A DNA stretch of 12,856 bases from Clostridia bacterium. Its GTDB lineage: Bacteria; Bacillota; Clostridia; Oscillospirales; Acutalibacteraceae. Both the position numbers and the translations under genes were made by a program. Every line of letters starts with the position of its first letter. Position 1 is the first letter of the stretch. The notes under the pieces were generated by a model. The model ran no database searches. It was not told where the DNA came from and worked only from the letters and a program-made list of their open reading frames with translations. The stretch covers positions 1 to 12,856 of the forward strand of contig JAFWRV010000421.1 of the NCBI GenBank assembly GCA_017519685.1, in the 5' to 3' direction. Positions 5,701 to 12,856 of this stretch are shown piece by piece.

Positions 5701-8192
5701 CCGGTATTGTTGATAACTCAACAACACTTACCGCAGGTGAATCAATACCCTGTACAATTTCCGGCTTCTCAGACGGACAGATTCTTCAGATTATCACAAG
5801 ATACAAAGTATTTGATGAAACAGGCGCCGCTCTCGGTACCGAGCTTCAGAACACAGCTTATACTCTTATCAGCACGAGCGCTGAAGCTGATGATGAAAGA
5901 CTTGCTTCCACATCTCTCAGCGGATCCGATGTACTCCAGGCTCCCACCGACGTATTCATTTCCGGCGGACTTTCATCACTCAACAACTTCACATTCCGTA
6001 TTAAGGATGACAAGGCCGCATCGAATCTTACCGTTAACAGTGTTACGATTTCGAGCGCTCCCGGCAATCCTTCCGGATTCTTCAAGAATACACAGTGGCT
6101 CAGCAAATCAACAGATCCCGACGATATCAACGTTTCAATGAACGGTAAAGAAGCAACCTATGTTATCTCCCCGTTCGTCGTTGATGAAAAGGCCGGCAGA
6201 TCCGAGCGTATTTACGAAGAAGATAAAGACGGCAACCTTGTTCTTGACGAGTGCGATATGCCGACATGGACCGGCAGCTACAAAGCTCCCGAATCCGGCA
6301 ACTACTATGTCAGTGAAGGTGAATACACAATCACCACTTCATTCGGCGGCTCCAAGAATGTTACCGTACAAACAAAAGTTCATATTTTCAATGACTTCAA
6401 TCTTCCTTCATTGCTCGGTAACGCAATAGCGGCTAACCGTTCATCACTTACTCTTGACTCCACAGGTCAGGGCATGTGGTCAACATATTCAACCGCTCTT
6501 ATCAATGCTATCTCACTTGACCGTCAGTACAGCAGAAAGGGTGCCACATTCACCGCTTTCACAAGTGCTTCCGGTTATGAAAACAAGTTTGAGAAGTGCT
6601 ACAGAGAACTCTACACTCAGATAGAGGCCATCAAGGAGCATGAACTCAACGCCGGCGCGGCCGCCCTCTTCAGCGCTGTTAACAGCACATGGGGCTACGA
6701 TTTCACTCGCGCATCCGGCACATACACAGACGGTAAGACCTCCATTACAGCGTATTACCGTGATTACAAAGAATACTATGAGAACGGTTATCCGTATAAG
6801 CGCCCGGCAAACTATGTCGGCGTGACATACGATGTATTCAAGGATGCTGTCAACAGAGCCAACAGCCTCATTGACAGAGAATACAAGTATATCGGATACA
6901 CTCCCGAAGATTTCGAAAAACTCAAGACTGCTGAAAAGACAGCCGCTATCGAAGCGTATCAGAAGGCAGTCGCCGACGTCGGTTCCATCAGCTCCGTTGA
7001 CTCGGCAATCGCGATTCATATGCTTAACCTCCAGAGCTCCAGACTTATTTCCCTCGGTGTCGGCAGCAGAACCAAGCTTGTCTCTGCTTACTCACTTTAC
7101 GGAACCATCACCGAGAAGGGCACATATTCAGGCGCTTCCTGGAAAGCATACACAAACGCAAAGACATTTGCGAACTCAGTCAAGGGCAACAGCTCCGCGA
7201 CTCCCGAAATGATCAAGAGAGCCATGAACGAGCTTATCAAAGCCTGGAAGCATCTTGAAATCGGCGCGGATTATGATGCTGCCAAGAATACACTCAGCAC
7301 AATGAAGGCATTCCTTCATGACGAATGCAACAGCTGGGGTCTTACAGGCGGTCAGCTTAACGGTGCCATCAAGGTTGATGACGCTGCTCAGCAGACGATT
7401 TACACCGTTGATTCATTCAGCGCATTCCTCGAAGCCCTCAGAGCGCTTGAAATCATAGTTGCTACCGAAGGTACTGACGATGAACTCGGCGCAGGCGATC
7501 AGGACAGAATCGACAGCGCTGTTGAGGAAGTCAACAAGGCCAAGGCTGCTCTTGTAGATTACTCCAACGGCGGAACAGAACTCGTTGTTGAAGCCAACCC
7601 GGATTACGCAGGTTATTCATACATGTATCTGTATAAGAACCATGCGACAATCTATCCCAACGATTTTGAAAATGGAGGCCTCCTCACAGATGTCGGTTAT
7701 GATACCGTCAGAATGGAAGGCGATTTCATGGATGTTCCGCTTGACGGCGCTATCTTCGGTATTGAAGAAGGATTCACGGATGAAACATTCCTTCTCTACG
7801 ATCCGGCTCCCATTACCATTCAGAACGCGTATGCCGAAGTTACCATGTCTCCGGCCGGCAGATACGGCACAGGTTCATTCCTTGTAATAAAAGAAGCAGC
7901 AGACGGACCGATTGAACAGCTTTATCTTATCGTTCTTCGCGGCGATGCCAACGGAGACGGCGAGATCACTTCAACCGATAAAGCGTATATGTCCAACTAT
8001 ATCAACAGTGTTGAAGGATTCCAGTATGACTGGAGTATGGGTGAAGACGACTATATCTTACTCGCGCTTGACCTTGACGGTTCCGGATGGGCTGACACCA
8101 TCGACGTTCCGTTCTATAGTCCCATAGTCTCCGGTGTTTCCGACCTCAAGCAGGATGTCGGCGGTCTCTATGACGGAGAATTTATGGAATAA
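2799..8192 (+). CDS. Giant secreted protein with FIVAR-like modules and C-terminal dockerin
   Basis: 1797 residues, probably a surface-associated or complex-bound adhesin or structural protein; no catalytic domain is recognised. Residues 1-27 are a signal peptide (KKSLR, hydrophobic core, cleavage after A-N-A). Residues 28 to about 920 match no family I know. They look mostly helical, rich in Leu/Ile/Val/Asn, with linkers at 405-422 (acidic, Glu/Thr) and 637-657 (Asn/Gly/Thr). Residues 925-1195 are beta-rich and Ig-like in texture. Residues 1200-1588 hold about four helical FIVAR-like modules. Residues 1593-1714 are a beta module of the kind often seen before dockerins (GTGSFLVIK...LYLIVLRGD). 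Residues 1715 to about 1775 are a type I dockerin. There is no LPXTG motif or C-terminal membrane anchor, so retention probably depends on a cohesin partner. The start is set by AAGGAGGT. The next gene, also secreted, begins 74 bp downstream without its own visible promoter. Confidence 0.96.
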   Translation: MKKSLRILSLILSVVMIMGSMSLIANAYTMNNGRATYRTQDGTGGLVFDDTNDPVYDVHQYATMALDEIDRMLLAANLGTLDIYIGTLELESVDGAIASVRSLYNSVSSLLNVGVLGDASLLDISAIQTTARGNGDITVLWDALNLIGDLNPILRLYVNGTINLGAVQPIIKDYVFNVRELVIGLLYGLTDMEEDYDYMESRTIPAKYQGANTGLIFLQDVLNTLVIGEWKKLDDLFYNENNKSSNVVFSEYEFHIGSASGAIATETTPNTSSYDYYGFVHPDRWVTFGLGDAIRVANNAAAPEPSFTKVDFRTNTPVYDFVEPVLLHAYNNLLVPVLNRITKNWIREKAGYVFDEKYTTLYKKDLPEWRNSDFTVGSTAYNACFDQNGEPVINPDYDYLYPGVKPTETEGEEGSETTEAIFKIFDENNFKFPKYILTSGHLFIDDLNRNVINVARKCLKATVTLNGNAVTDANYNPTDGQIYTFTWTDPDDSSHTESFNATYGSNNLLLNNVCNALKFVINVTGEEFFSDVLINKGQVKNRTQVNALTNQQLLAYVIRSVINANVDYMWIPENENTQTIIGAAFEAVVQLAYQDLPGFTYTRPANPTVENMVTKGLAILMDIAAYKLNNNMDTVPQTNGTGSRITNNGSTNNTGMLPILGDSGSYATNVLKIAAWAISKWVNTSYTGTTTNPGGTAYNEVLNIPAVNFAKYNNGGSTLTEDAVWSDLDYVINSILPIKYVAGASQDHPDNRPWLHNDISNPASGLVIKSFIFDTVVYPIVENLDAEPLLKLLQRNTAGAFAYDSIQVIVVDTVHRIFDLLFPNVFDNTVNTLDGFLNNSALAGMVSDLAITLSSTRSSAYYSNYQTVNGSTIYGKGKVIAEFALPIVCMILGLSDTQEFGQLENYIPDVLPSSPNSADFYIANASSGVNTSYIDEDGNRQVDKLYTYKITAHSVSVIAGPSGNVTYTGIVDNSTTLTAGESIPCTISGFSDGQILQIITRYKVFDETGAALGTELQNTAYTLISTSAEADDERLASTSLSGSDVLQAPTDVFISGGLSSLNNFTFRIKDDKAASNLTVNSVTISSAPGNPSGFFKNTQWLSKSTDPDDINVSMNGKEATYVISPFVVDEKAGRSERIYEEDKDGNLVLDECDMPTWTGSYKAPESGNYYVSEGEYTITTSFGGSKNVTVQTKVHIFNDFNLPSLLGNAIAANRSSLTLDSTGQGMWSTYSTALINAISLDRQYSRKGATFTAFTSASGYENKFEKCYRELYTQIEAIKEHELNAGAAALFSAVNSTWGYDFTRASGTYTDGKTSITAYYRDYKEYYENGYPYKRPANYVGVTYDVFKDAVNRANSLIDREYKYIGYTPEDFEKLKTAEKTAAIEAYQKAVADVGSISSVDSAIAIHMLNLQSSRLISLGVGSRTKLVSAYSLYGTITEKGTYSGASWKAYTNAKTFANSVKGNSSATPEMIKRAMNELIKAWKHLEIGADYDAAKNTLSTMKAFLHDECNSWGLTGGQLNGAIKVDDAAQQTIYTVDSFSAFLEALRALEIIVATEGTDDELGAGDQDRIDSAVEEVNKAKAALVDYSNGGTELVVEANPDYAGYSYMYLYKNHATIYPNDFENGGLLTDVGYDTVRMEGDFMDVPLDGAIFGIEEGFTDETFLLYDPAPITIQNAYAEVTMSPAGRYGTGSFLVIKEAADGPIEQLYLIVLRGDANGDGEITSTDKAYMSNYINSVEGFQYDWSMGEDDYILLALDLDGSGWADTIDVPFYSPIVSGVSDLKQDVGGLYDGEFME
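6396..7562 (+). other. FIVAR-like helical module array within the dockerin protein
   Basis: About four helical modules: residues 1200-1281, 1340-1418, 1425-1489 and 1491-1588. The third is the clearest (SGASWKAYTNAKTFAN, then a 5-6 residue gap, then AMNELIKAWKHL). The fourth repeats the pattern (TVDSFSAFLEALRAL, then SAVEEVNKAKAALV). FIVAR modules are found in cell-wall and sugar-binding surface proteins of Firmicutes, where they act as spacers or ligand-binding bundles. Copies 1 and 2 are weaker matches, and boundaries are by eye. Confidence 0.6.
7941..8189 (+). other. Type I dockerin domain at C-terminus
   Basis: Two EF-hand-like calcium loops. The first is GDANGDGEITSTD (residues 1715-1727), with ligands Asp1716, Asn1718, Asp1720 and Asp1727. 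The second is DLDGSGWADTID (1758-1769), with Asp1758, Asp1760, Ser1762, Asp1766 and Asp1769. About 31 residues separate them, which is longer than the usual 20 or so. The second loop has Trp-Ala where the consensus has x-(I/V). Dockerins bind cohesins on scaffoldins, so this tail probably docks the protein onto a surface complex. About 22 residues follow the second loop and end in G-E-F-M-E. Confidence 0.85.
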
Positions 8193-8218
8193 TCTTTCCC
8201 GGCAATCAAACAATAAAT

Positions 8219-8240
8219 CCGGGCAGGTTCGCCTGCCCGG
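8219..8240 (+). other. Perfect intercistronic hairpin
   Basis: CCGGGCAGG (8219-8227) pairs with CCTGCCCGG (8232-8240) around a TTCG tetraloop, a very stable 9-bp stem. It starts 26 nt after the stop of the dockerin gene and ends 13 nt before the next AGGAGG. No T run follows (the next bases are GACATCCG, then A's), so it is not a standard terminator. It could stabilise the upstream mRNA 3' end, set unequal expression of the two genes, or terminate weakly. Confidence 0.8.
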
Positions 8241-8253
8241 GACATCCGAAAAA

Positions 8254-8259
8254 AGGAGG
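8254..8259 (+). promoter_or_regulatory. Ribosome binding site of the repeat protein
   Basis: AGGAGG with a 7-nt A-rich spacer to the ATG at 8267. It decides the start of the downstream giant gene, whose product begins with a signal peptide at exactly this codon. Confidence 0.92.
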
Positions 8260-8266
8260 ATAAAAA

Positions 8267-11200
8267 ATGACGAACTTTAAACGCGCAGTCAGCATTTTCC
8301 TTTCTGTAATTATGGCGTTCAGCATGTTCAGCGTTCTCGGAACGGTAGCAAGTGCCAATACCACTCTTCCCGTTCCCAACGAGCTTGAAAACAATGCTGT
8401 CAACGGTTACTACCATTGGGAAGATCCGTTTGATGCCACAAAAGAATACAGAGTCAAATCTTATGCCGAACTTGCCGGCTACGTTAACGGCGAAGGCTAC
8501 AACTACGGCGGATTCACCTACGGCGGAAGCCAGGGTACTTTTGCCCTTGAGAGTGGAGCTAATCCCTGGGTTTATTTCGGACTTGAATTCTACGAAGTAT
8601 GCCCCGACGGCACTACACCCGATTTTACAGACTTAGATGGAAACAACTGGGTTCTTACCGACCATAAGGTTAAGCCCGGCGATACACTTCTTTATAAGCT
8701 GTATATTAAATCAAATGTAGGTCTTCCTTCATATATCGTTGACCTTCAGTTTGACAGAAACTTCTTTGATATCGTTCCCGACCAGTATAAGAGCGGCCTT
8801 GGCTATGATTACGCAAAGGACCACTACAAAAACTATGGTAAAACAGTAGTCGGCACAAAAGACGGTCTTTACAATACAGGTTATCCTCAGGGTAAAGTAA
8901 TCGGAAGCGCTGAGTGGACTGTCGGTAAAGTAAGTACTACCCATGACGCTATTGTCAACGGTAAAATGGAAAATACCATAACAATGGGTCCCGCATATAT
9001 GCTTGTATCTCCGTATAACGGATCTGTTAAGACTCTTGATCCCGCACCGTTGCTTAATACCATCAGATTTGAGTGGGATATCGCCAGAATTATTGCCGCG
9101 GAGTGCGATGCTCTCTACGGTGTTCCCAATTTCAGCAGCGATGATTATCTGGTGTACAACACGGTTAAAGTCAGAACTACCGAGGAACCCTACATGGTTG
9201 GCACCGAAAATCAGGGCACAATCAACTATGTTCCTCAGGGCACTGTCGGTCATGTCGGCTTTGAAGAAGGATATACAACCTTCTATAAAACACAGTACAG
9301 GGCCTGTGTCACCAAGGCAGCCATAGGCGATGGTAATACCGCCGGTGCTGCTATGAACAGAGCCAACGTAGTTAACTCAACTACAGGTTGTACCGTTGCT
9401 CTTCCGGCAATGAGTTATGATACCTTCCATACAGAAGATATGAACCATATCTTCGTTATTGATGTTCCCGGTTCGGGCTTCAACGCTAATTTCTTTGAAA
9501 CAGAAAACGGCACTGAATACACAGACCTTGCCATGACAGGCGCGACCACATTCAATCTTCCCGCGGCACCGACAAGACCGAATTACACATTCGCAGGTTG
9601 GTCCGACGGCACAACTACTTACAACGCAGGCGCTGAAGTAACCATCTCCGCAGACACAAACTTCTTCGCAGTATGGACTGCAAGCGGCTATGATGTATCC
9701 TTCTATGACGCTCAGGGCGGCAATGAGTACACAGATCTCAAGCTGACAAATGTCAACGGAAGCATTAATCTTCCCGCTGCTCAGACAAAGCCCGGCTTCC
9801 GCTTCGACAAGTGGAGCGACGGCACCAACGAGTATGAAGCAGGCGCATCGGTAACTATTTCCGCCGCGACAAGCTTCTTCGCAACATGGAAACAGCTTTA
9901 CACAGCAACATTCTATGATAATAACACCGCAGTCGGCACTGCACAGCAGTTTGCCGCAGGCGACTCAATTGACTCAATCACATTCCCCGAGCTTGCCGCT
10001 CAGGAAGGTTATACACTTTCGTGGTCTTCAAGCCCCGAAGTTACAACCGTAATGCCCGCGTCTGATGTTGTATTCACCGCAGTATGGACTGCCGGCGAAT
10101 CAGCAATCAACTTTGACGCTCAGGGCGGCGACCCCGTTGCTTCTATCACCGGTTCAGTCGGTGATCCCGTAAACGCAACACTTCCCGTCGCAACAAGAAC
10201 CGGCTACACATTTGACGGTTGGTATGTTTCCACCGCAGATGATGCCGCTGAGTTCACACTTCCCGCAGTATTCCCCGCATCACCCGTAATAGCTTACGCT
10301 AAATGGACCGCAAACACCTACAATGCCACATTCAAGATTCAGACAGGCGTTGACGGCAATAACGAACCCATTTATGAAGATTACGAAACTGTTCCGACAG
10401 TATTCGGCGAAACTGTTGTCGCTCCCGCTCTTCCGACAACCGAAGGTTATACCTTCTCTGCCTGGCAGGCGGCACCCGGATACACTGCCGGTATGACAAT
10501 GGATTCCGAGGGCAAGGTATTCGTTTCTGTCAGAACAGCGAATCAGTATAACATCACATTCTATAACAAAGCAGGCAGCTACATTGACTTCAGCCCCGCA
10601 AGACAGGCTTACGGTTCTGTCCTTCAGGCACCCGCAGCACCCGTTATCACCGGTGAGACATTCATCGGATGGAGAGCGGACGATGCAGGAAACACCCTGA
10701 TTGCCGCTGCCGATATCGGAACAGCGACAGTTCCCGCGAGAGACACTGCTTACACAGCTGTATATTCATCAGTTCAGTATAACCTGTCCTACTACATTGA
10801 CGGTATCACAGATCCCGTTCATGTTGACCAGTATTTCTACAATGCTCCGATCACAGGTTATGATTATCAGGCACCTCAGGGATATCAGTTCGACGGTTGG
10901 AGAGATTTACCGAACGTAATGCCCGAGGGCAATGTTTCAGTCCACGGTTCAATTTCGCCCATCAGCTATACAGTTAATTACTATAAGCAGGAAGGCGATA
11001 CCACTCCGTACGCGACATTCAACTGCAACTATAACGATCCTATTCCCGAGCCGGATACAGATCCCACTCTTCCCGGTAAATCATTCGCAGGTTGGGATAA
11101 TATCTACACCGCAGTTGACGATGATATCGATATCTACGGTATCTGGAACGATCATTCCTACAGCTTCACCCTGACTTACGGTATGTATGATACAGCGACC

Positions 11201-12856
11201 CATACTCTTGATCCTGAAGCAACTGAAGAAGAAGGCCGCGCAGTTACATACGGCGAGCAGCTGACTGAAGAAGACTTCAGCACAGACGCCATCATCCCCG
11301 GCTTCTCATTTGTATGGAAGTATAACGGCGAGACAGTTACATTCCCGTTCACTGTTCCCGCATTTGATGATGACGGCGCAGTTCTCGAGTTCAAAGCTGA
11401 TTATACTATCAACAGCTATACACTTACCTATCAGATCAATGACATTGATAACAACACAACTGACGTTGACGAAACCGTTACTCTTGAGTATGACGCGGAA
11501 ATCACTTATAAAGCTGCTCCTTCACAGACCGGTTATGATTACTCTGACTGGGCACTCGAAGGCGGCGGACAGCTTCCCGCAAGAATGCCCGCAGGCAATC
11601 TTGTAGTTATCAGTGAAAAGAACGCACACCTCTACACCGACACATGGATTGACCCGTATGCTCCTGAAGGAAGTCAGGTAGTTCATACCCAGCAGGTAGC
11701 TTACGGCGCAGCAATTCCGACAGTCGCAATTCCCACTCATGAAGGATATTCCAACCTTCGTTGGACTCCGCAGGCAACAACTCAGGAAGCAGCAGACATG
11801 ACCTTCACTCTCAGAGCGAACGCTTCACCTGCTGACTATAAGATTGAGAAGTACCTGCAGAATGTGGCTCTTGACGATTATGAGCTTATTGGCACAACAA
11901 CAGTCGGCAGCTCAACAGGCGAGCTTGTATCACTTTCACAGGCAGACCAGAGAGAAACCGGCTTCACATTCAACACCGAGCTTTCAGTTACCTCCGGTTA
12001 TGTAACCGGCGACGGCAACTTCACACTTAAAGCATACTTCGATCGTAACTCCTATGTTCTGACCCAGGTTGACAACGCGGGCTCCAATGACACCAGCATT
12101 GTTTACGGTGCAAGCGTTCCCACACTCACCGCGGCAGAAAAAGAAGGACACGATTTCGACAAGTGGACATGGTCCAGAACCGGCGGATCAACACTCTCTG
12201 TTGCTCCCACCACCATGCCTGCCTATGCAGTTACCGCAACCGCAAGCTACACAGTCAAGAGCTATGAATTCAAAGTATTTGTTGACGGTGTACAGCAGGG
12301 TTCAACCCAGATGATCAAGTACGGTAACGCTCTTCCCAGTGTTGCCACTCCCACTCAGACAGGTTATGACTTCAGCGGTTGGAAGACTGACGACACTTAT
12401 GCGACAGACTTCGACTTCACACAGACCATGCCTGCACAGAATGTATCTGTTTACGGCCGGTTCACACCTCACGTTTATACATATACATTCAATGATGAAA
12501 ACGGCGATTTAGTTGATACGATCGAAGCGGTTTACGGCGCTGATATCACAAATGATATTCCCGAGATTCCCGCGAAGACCGGTTATGATGCAATTTCATG
12601 GACTCCCGCAGTTGGCACAACAATGGGAGCAGCCGACAAGACATTTACACCTATTTATCAGGTTCAGAAGTTCAATGTTAACTTCTATGTTGACGGCGCA
12701 CTTTACAAGCAGACCAAGAACGTTGCATACGGCACAGCTGTTGCTGACATCGCTCTTCCTGCTGATCCCGTAAAGACCGGTTACACATTCACAGGCTGGA
12801 CCGGATTACCCGAGGTTTCCATGCCCGCAAATGATGTTGACGTAACAGCCGGCTTC
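8267..12856 (+). CDS. Giant secreted protein with Listeria-Bacteroides (InlB B-type) repeats, 3' end outside window
   Basis: 1530 codons without a stop; the frame runs off the window end. Residues 1-30 are a signal peptide (NFKR, hydrophobic stretch, V-A-S-A, then Asn31). Residues 31 to about 404 are an unassigned N-terminal region. Its VKPGDTLLYKLYI...VDLQFDRNFFDIV (135-170) resembles the start of a cohesin-type beta sandwich. From 405 to the end there are about 16 tandem beta modules of 60-80 residues, with the pattern strand (ATFYD), YG-x-x, P-x-x-x-GY-x-F-x-GW, MPA-x-x-V and FTAxW. This fits the Listeria-Bacteroides repeat/Flg_new family (PF09479), known from internalin B and many secreted Firmicutes proteins as a beta-grasp stalk. 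The protein is acidic, with few Cys. The anchoring end is not visible. It is probably co-transcribed with the dockerin gene upstream, as no promoter is seen in the 74-bp gap. Confidence 0.93.
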   Translation, partial: MTNFKRAVSIFLSVIMAFSMFSVLGTVASANTTLPVPNELENNAVNGYYHWEDPFDATKEYRVKSYAELAGYVNGEGYNYGGFTYGGSQGTFALESGANPWVYFGLEFYEVCPDGTTPDFTDLDGNNWVLTDHKVKPGDTLLYKLYIKSNVGLPSYIVDLQFDRNFFDIVPDQYKSGLGYDYAKDHYKNYGKTVVGTKDGLYNTGYPQGKVIGSAEWTVGKVSTTHDAIVNGKMENTITMGPAYMLVSPYNGSVKTLDPAPLLNTIRFEWDIARIIAAECDALYGVPNFSSDDYLVYNTVKVRTTEEPYMVGTENQGTINYVPQGTVGHVGFEEGYTTFYKTQYRACVTKAAIGDGNTAGAAMNRANVVNSTTGCTVALPAMSYDTFHTEDMNHIFVIDVPGSGFNANFFETENGTEYTDLAMTGATTFNLPAAPTRPNYTFAGWSDGTTTYNAGAEVTISADTNFFAVWTASGYDVSFYDAQGGNEYTDLKLTNVNGSINLPAAQTKPGFRFDKWSDGTNEYEAGASVTISAATSFFATWKQLYTATFYDNNTAVGTAQQFAAGDSIDSITFPELAAQEGYTLSWSSSPEVTTVMPASDVVFTAVWTAGESAINFDAQGGDPVASITGSVGDPVNATLPVATRTGYTFDGWYVSTADDAAEFTLPAVFPASPVIAYAKWTANTYNATFKIQTGVDGNNEPIYEDYETVPTVFGETVVAPALPTTEGYTFSAWQAAPGYTAGMTMDSEGKVFVSVRTANQYNITFYNKAGSYIDFSPARQAYGSVLQAPAAPVITGETFIGWRADDAGNTLIAAADIGTATVPARDTAYTAVYSSVQYNLSYYIDGITDPVHVDQYFYNAPITGYDYQAPQGYQFDGWRDLPNVMPEGNVSVHGSISPISYTVNYYKQEGDTTPYATFNCNYNDPIPEPDTDPTLPGKSFAGWDNIYTAVDDDIDIYGIWNDHSYSFTLTYGMYDTATHTLDPEATEEEGRAVTYGEQLTEEDFSTDAIIPGFSFVWKYNGETVTFPFTVPAFDDDGAVLEFKADYTINSYTLTYQINDIDNNTTDVDETVTLEYDAEITYKAAPSQTGYDYSDWALEGGGQLPARMPAGNLVVISEKNAHLYTDTWIDPYAPEGSQVVHTQQVAYGAAIPTVAIPTHEGYSNLRWTPQATTQEAADMTFTLRANASPADYKIEKYLQNVALDDYELIGTTTVGSSTGELVSLSQADQRETGFTFNTELSVTSGYVTGDGNFTLKAYFDRNSYVLTQVDNAGSNDTSIVYGASVPTLTAAEKEGHDFDKWTWSRTGGSTLSVAPTTMPAYAVTATASYTVKSYEFKVFVDGVQQGSTQMIKYGNALPSVATPTQTGYDFSGWKTDDTYATDFDFTQTMPAQNVSVYGRFTPHVYTYTFNDENGDLVDTIEAVYGADITNDIPEIPAKTGYDAISWTPAVGTTMGAADKTFTPIYQVQKFNVNFYVDGALYKQTKNVAYGTAVADIALPADPVKTGYTFTGWTGLPEVSMPANDVDVTAGF
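8669..8776 (+). other. Possible cohesin-like segment
   Basis: Residues 135-170 read V-K-P-G-D-T, alternating hydrophobic strands, then D-L-Q-F-D-R-N-F-F-D-I-V. This follows the cohesin pattern of a PGD turn, a strand, a glycine turn, then a strand of the form (f/l)-x-(Y/F)-D-x-x-x-(L/F)-x-(I/V). The rest of the region (to about residue 400) shows strand-like sequence but no second diagnostic motif. Other carbohydrate-binding or Ig-like beta sandwiches share this opening, so the call is tentative. Confidence 0.35.
9479..12856 (+). repeat. Tandem protein repeat array, about 16 Listeria-Bacteroides type modules
   Basis: Approximate module bounds by residue: 405-470, 474-541, 544-607, 611-680, 683-757, 760-833, 836-897, 900-960, 964-1045, 1050-1119, 1120-1185, 1191-1261, 1263-1326, 1333-1399, 1404-1464 and 1468-1530. 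Best copies are the 2nd, 4th and 16th (for example KTGYTFTGW, then MPANDV). Copy 12 (KIEKYLQNV...LKAYFDRN) is a divergent MucBP-like variant. Copies 9-11 have drifted and lack parts of the core. Sequence divergence between copies is high, so the DNA is not a simple tandem repeat. The array probably forms an extended stalk; the last copy may be cut by the window end. Confidence 0.8.

Noticed and set aside
6513..7019. 168-codon antisense hydrophobic frame
   Set aside because: It is antisense to the FIVAR-like region of an intact gene and arises from codon bias. It has no start signal.
2799..8192. LPXTG sortase signal or membrane anchor in the dockerin protein
   Set aside because: None is present at the C-terminus, which ends with the dockerin and a short acidic tail.
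8729..9253. 174-codon antisense frame
   Set aside because: It is opposite the N-terminal region of the repeat-stalk gene, which has a strong ribosome binding site and signal peptide on the + strand.

Overview
The window looks like a piece of chromosome from a gut- or rumen-type Clostridia, most likely Ruminococcaceae/Oscillospiraceae-like. This is inferred from strong AGGAGG ribosome binding sites, a textbook TTGACA promoter, a Clostridia-like GH36 alpha-galactosidase, a type I dockerin and very large secreted repeat proteins. No tRNA, rRNA, CRISPR array, transposase or phage gene was seen. All three real genes lie on the + strand.

Region 1 (1-2096) is the 3' 97% or so of a GH36 alpha-galactosidase gene whose start lies before the window. 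Region 2 (2097-2798) is a 702-bp intergenic stretch without a convincing gene. It holds a rho-independent terminator for the galactosidase gene. It also holds three copies of one 22-bp dyad (YGTAAAGT...TTTACA) with identical geometry, GC-rich hairpins with competing pairings, a strong promoter at 2519-2547 and a leader of about 245 nt that may fold.

Region 3 (2799-8192) encodes a secreted 1797-residue protein. It has a signal peptide, about 900 residues of unrecognised mostly helical sequence, a beta-rich part, FIVAR-like helical modules, a beta module and a C-terminal type I dockerin with two calcium-binding loops. Region 4 (8193-8266) is a 74-bp gap with one perfect hairpin and the next ribosome binding site. 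Region 5 (8267-12856) is the first 1530 codons of a second secreted giant. Its frame stays open to the end of the window. After a signal peptide it has an N-terminal region of about 370 residues with a cohesin-like stretch, then about 16 tandem Listeria-Bacteroides (InlB B-repeat/Flg_new) type beta modules.

The two giant genes appear to form one transcription unit from the 2519 promoter. A dockerin protein followed at once by a protein with a possible cohesin-like N-terminus and a long repeat stalk suggests a two-part cell-surface assembly: a dockerin-bearing cargo or adhesin plus an extended surface partner. That is an inference. The repeats and the dockerin are read directly from the sequence, while the cohesin-like call is weak. 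The galactosidase is probably a separate unit for alpha-galactoside use, although the repeated dyad links the two sides of the intergenic region.
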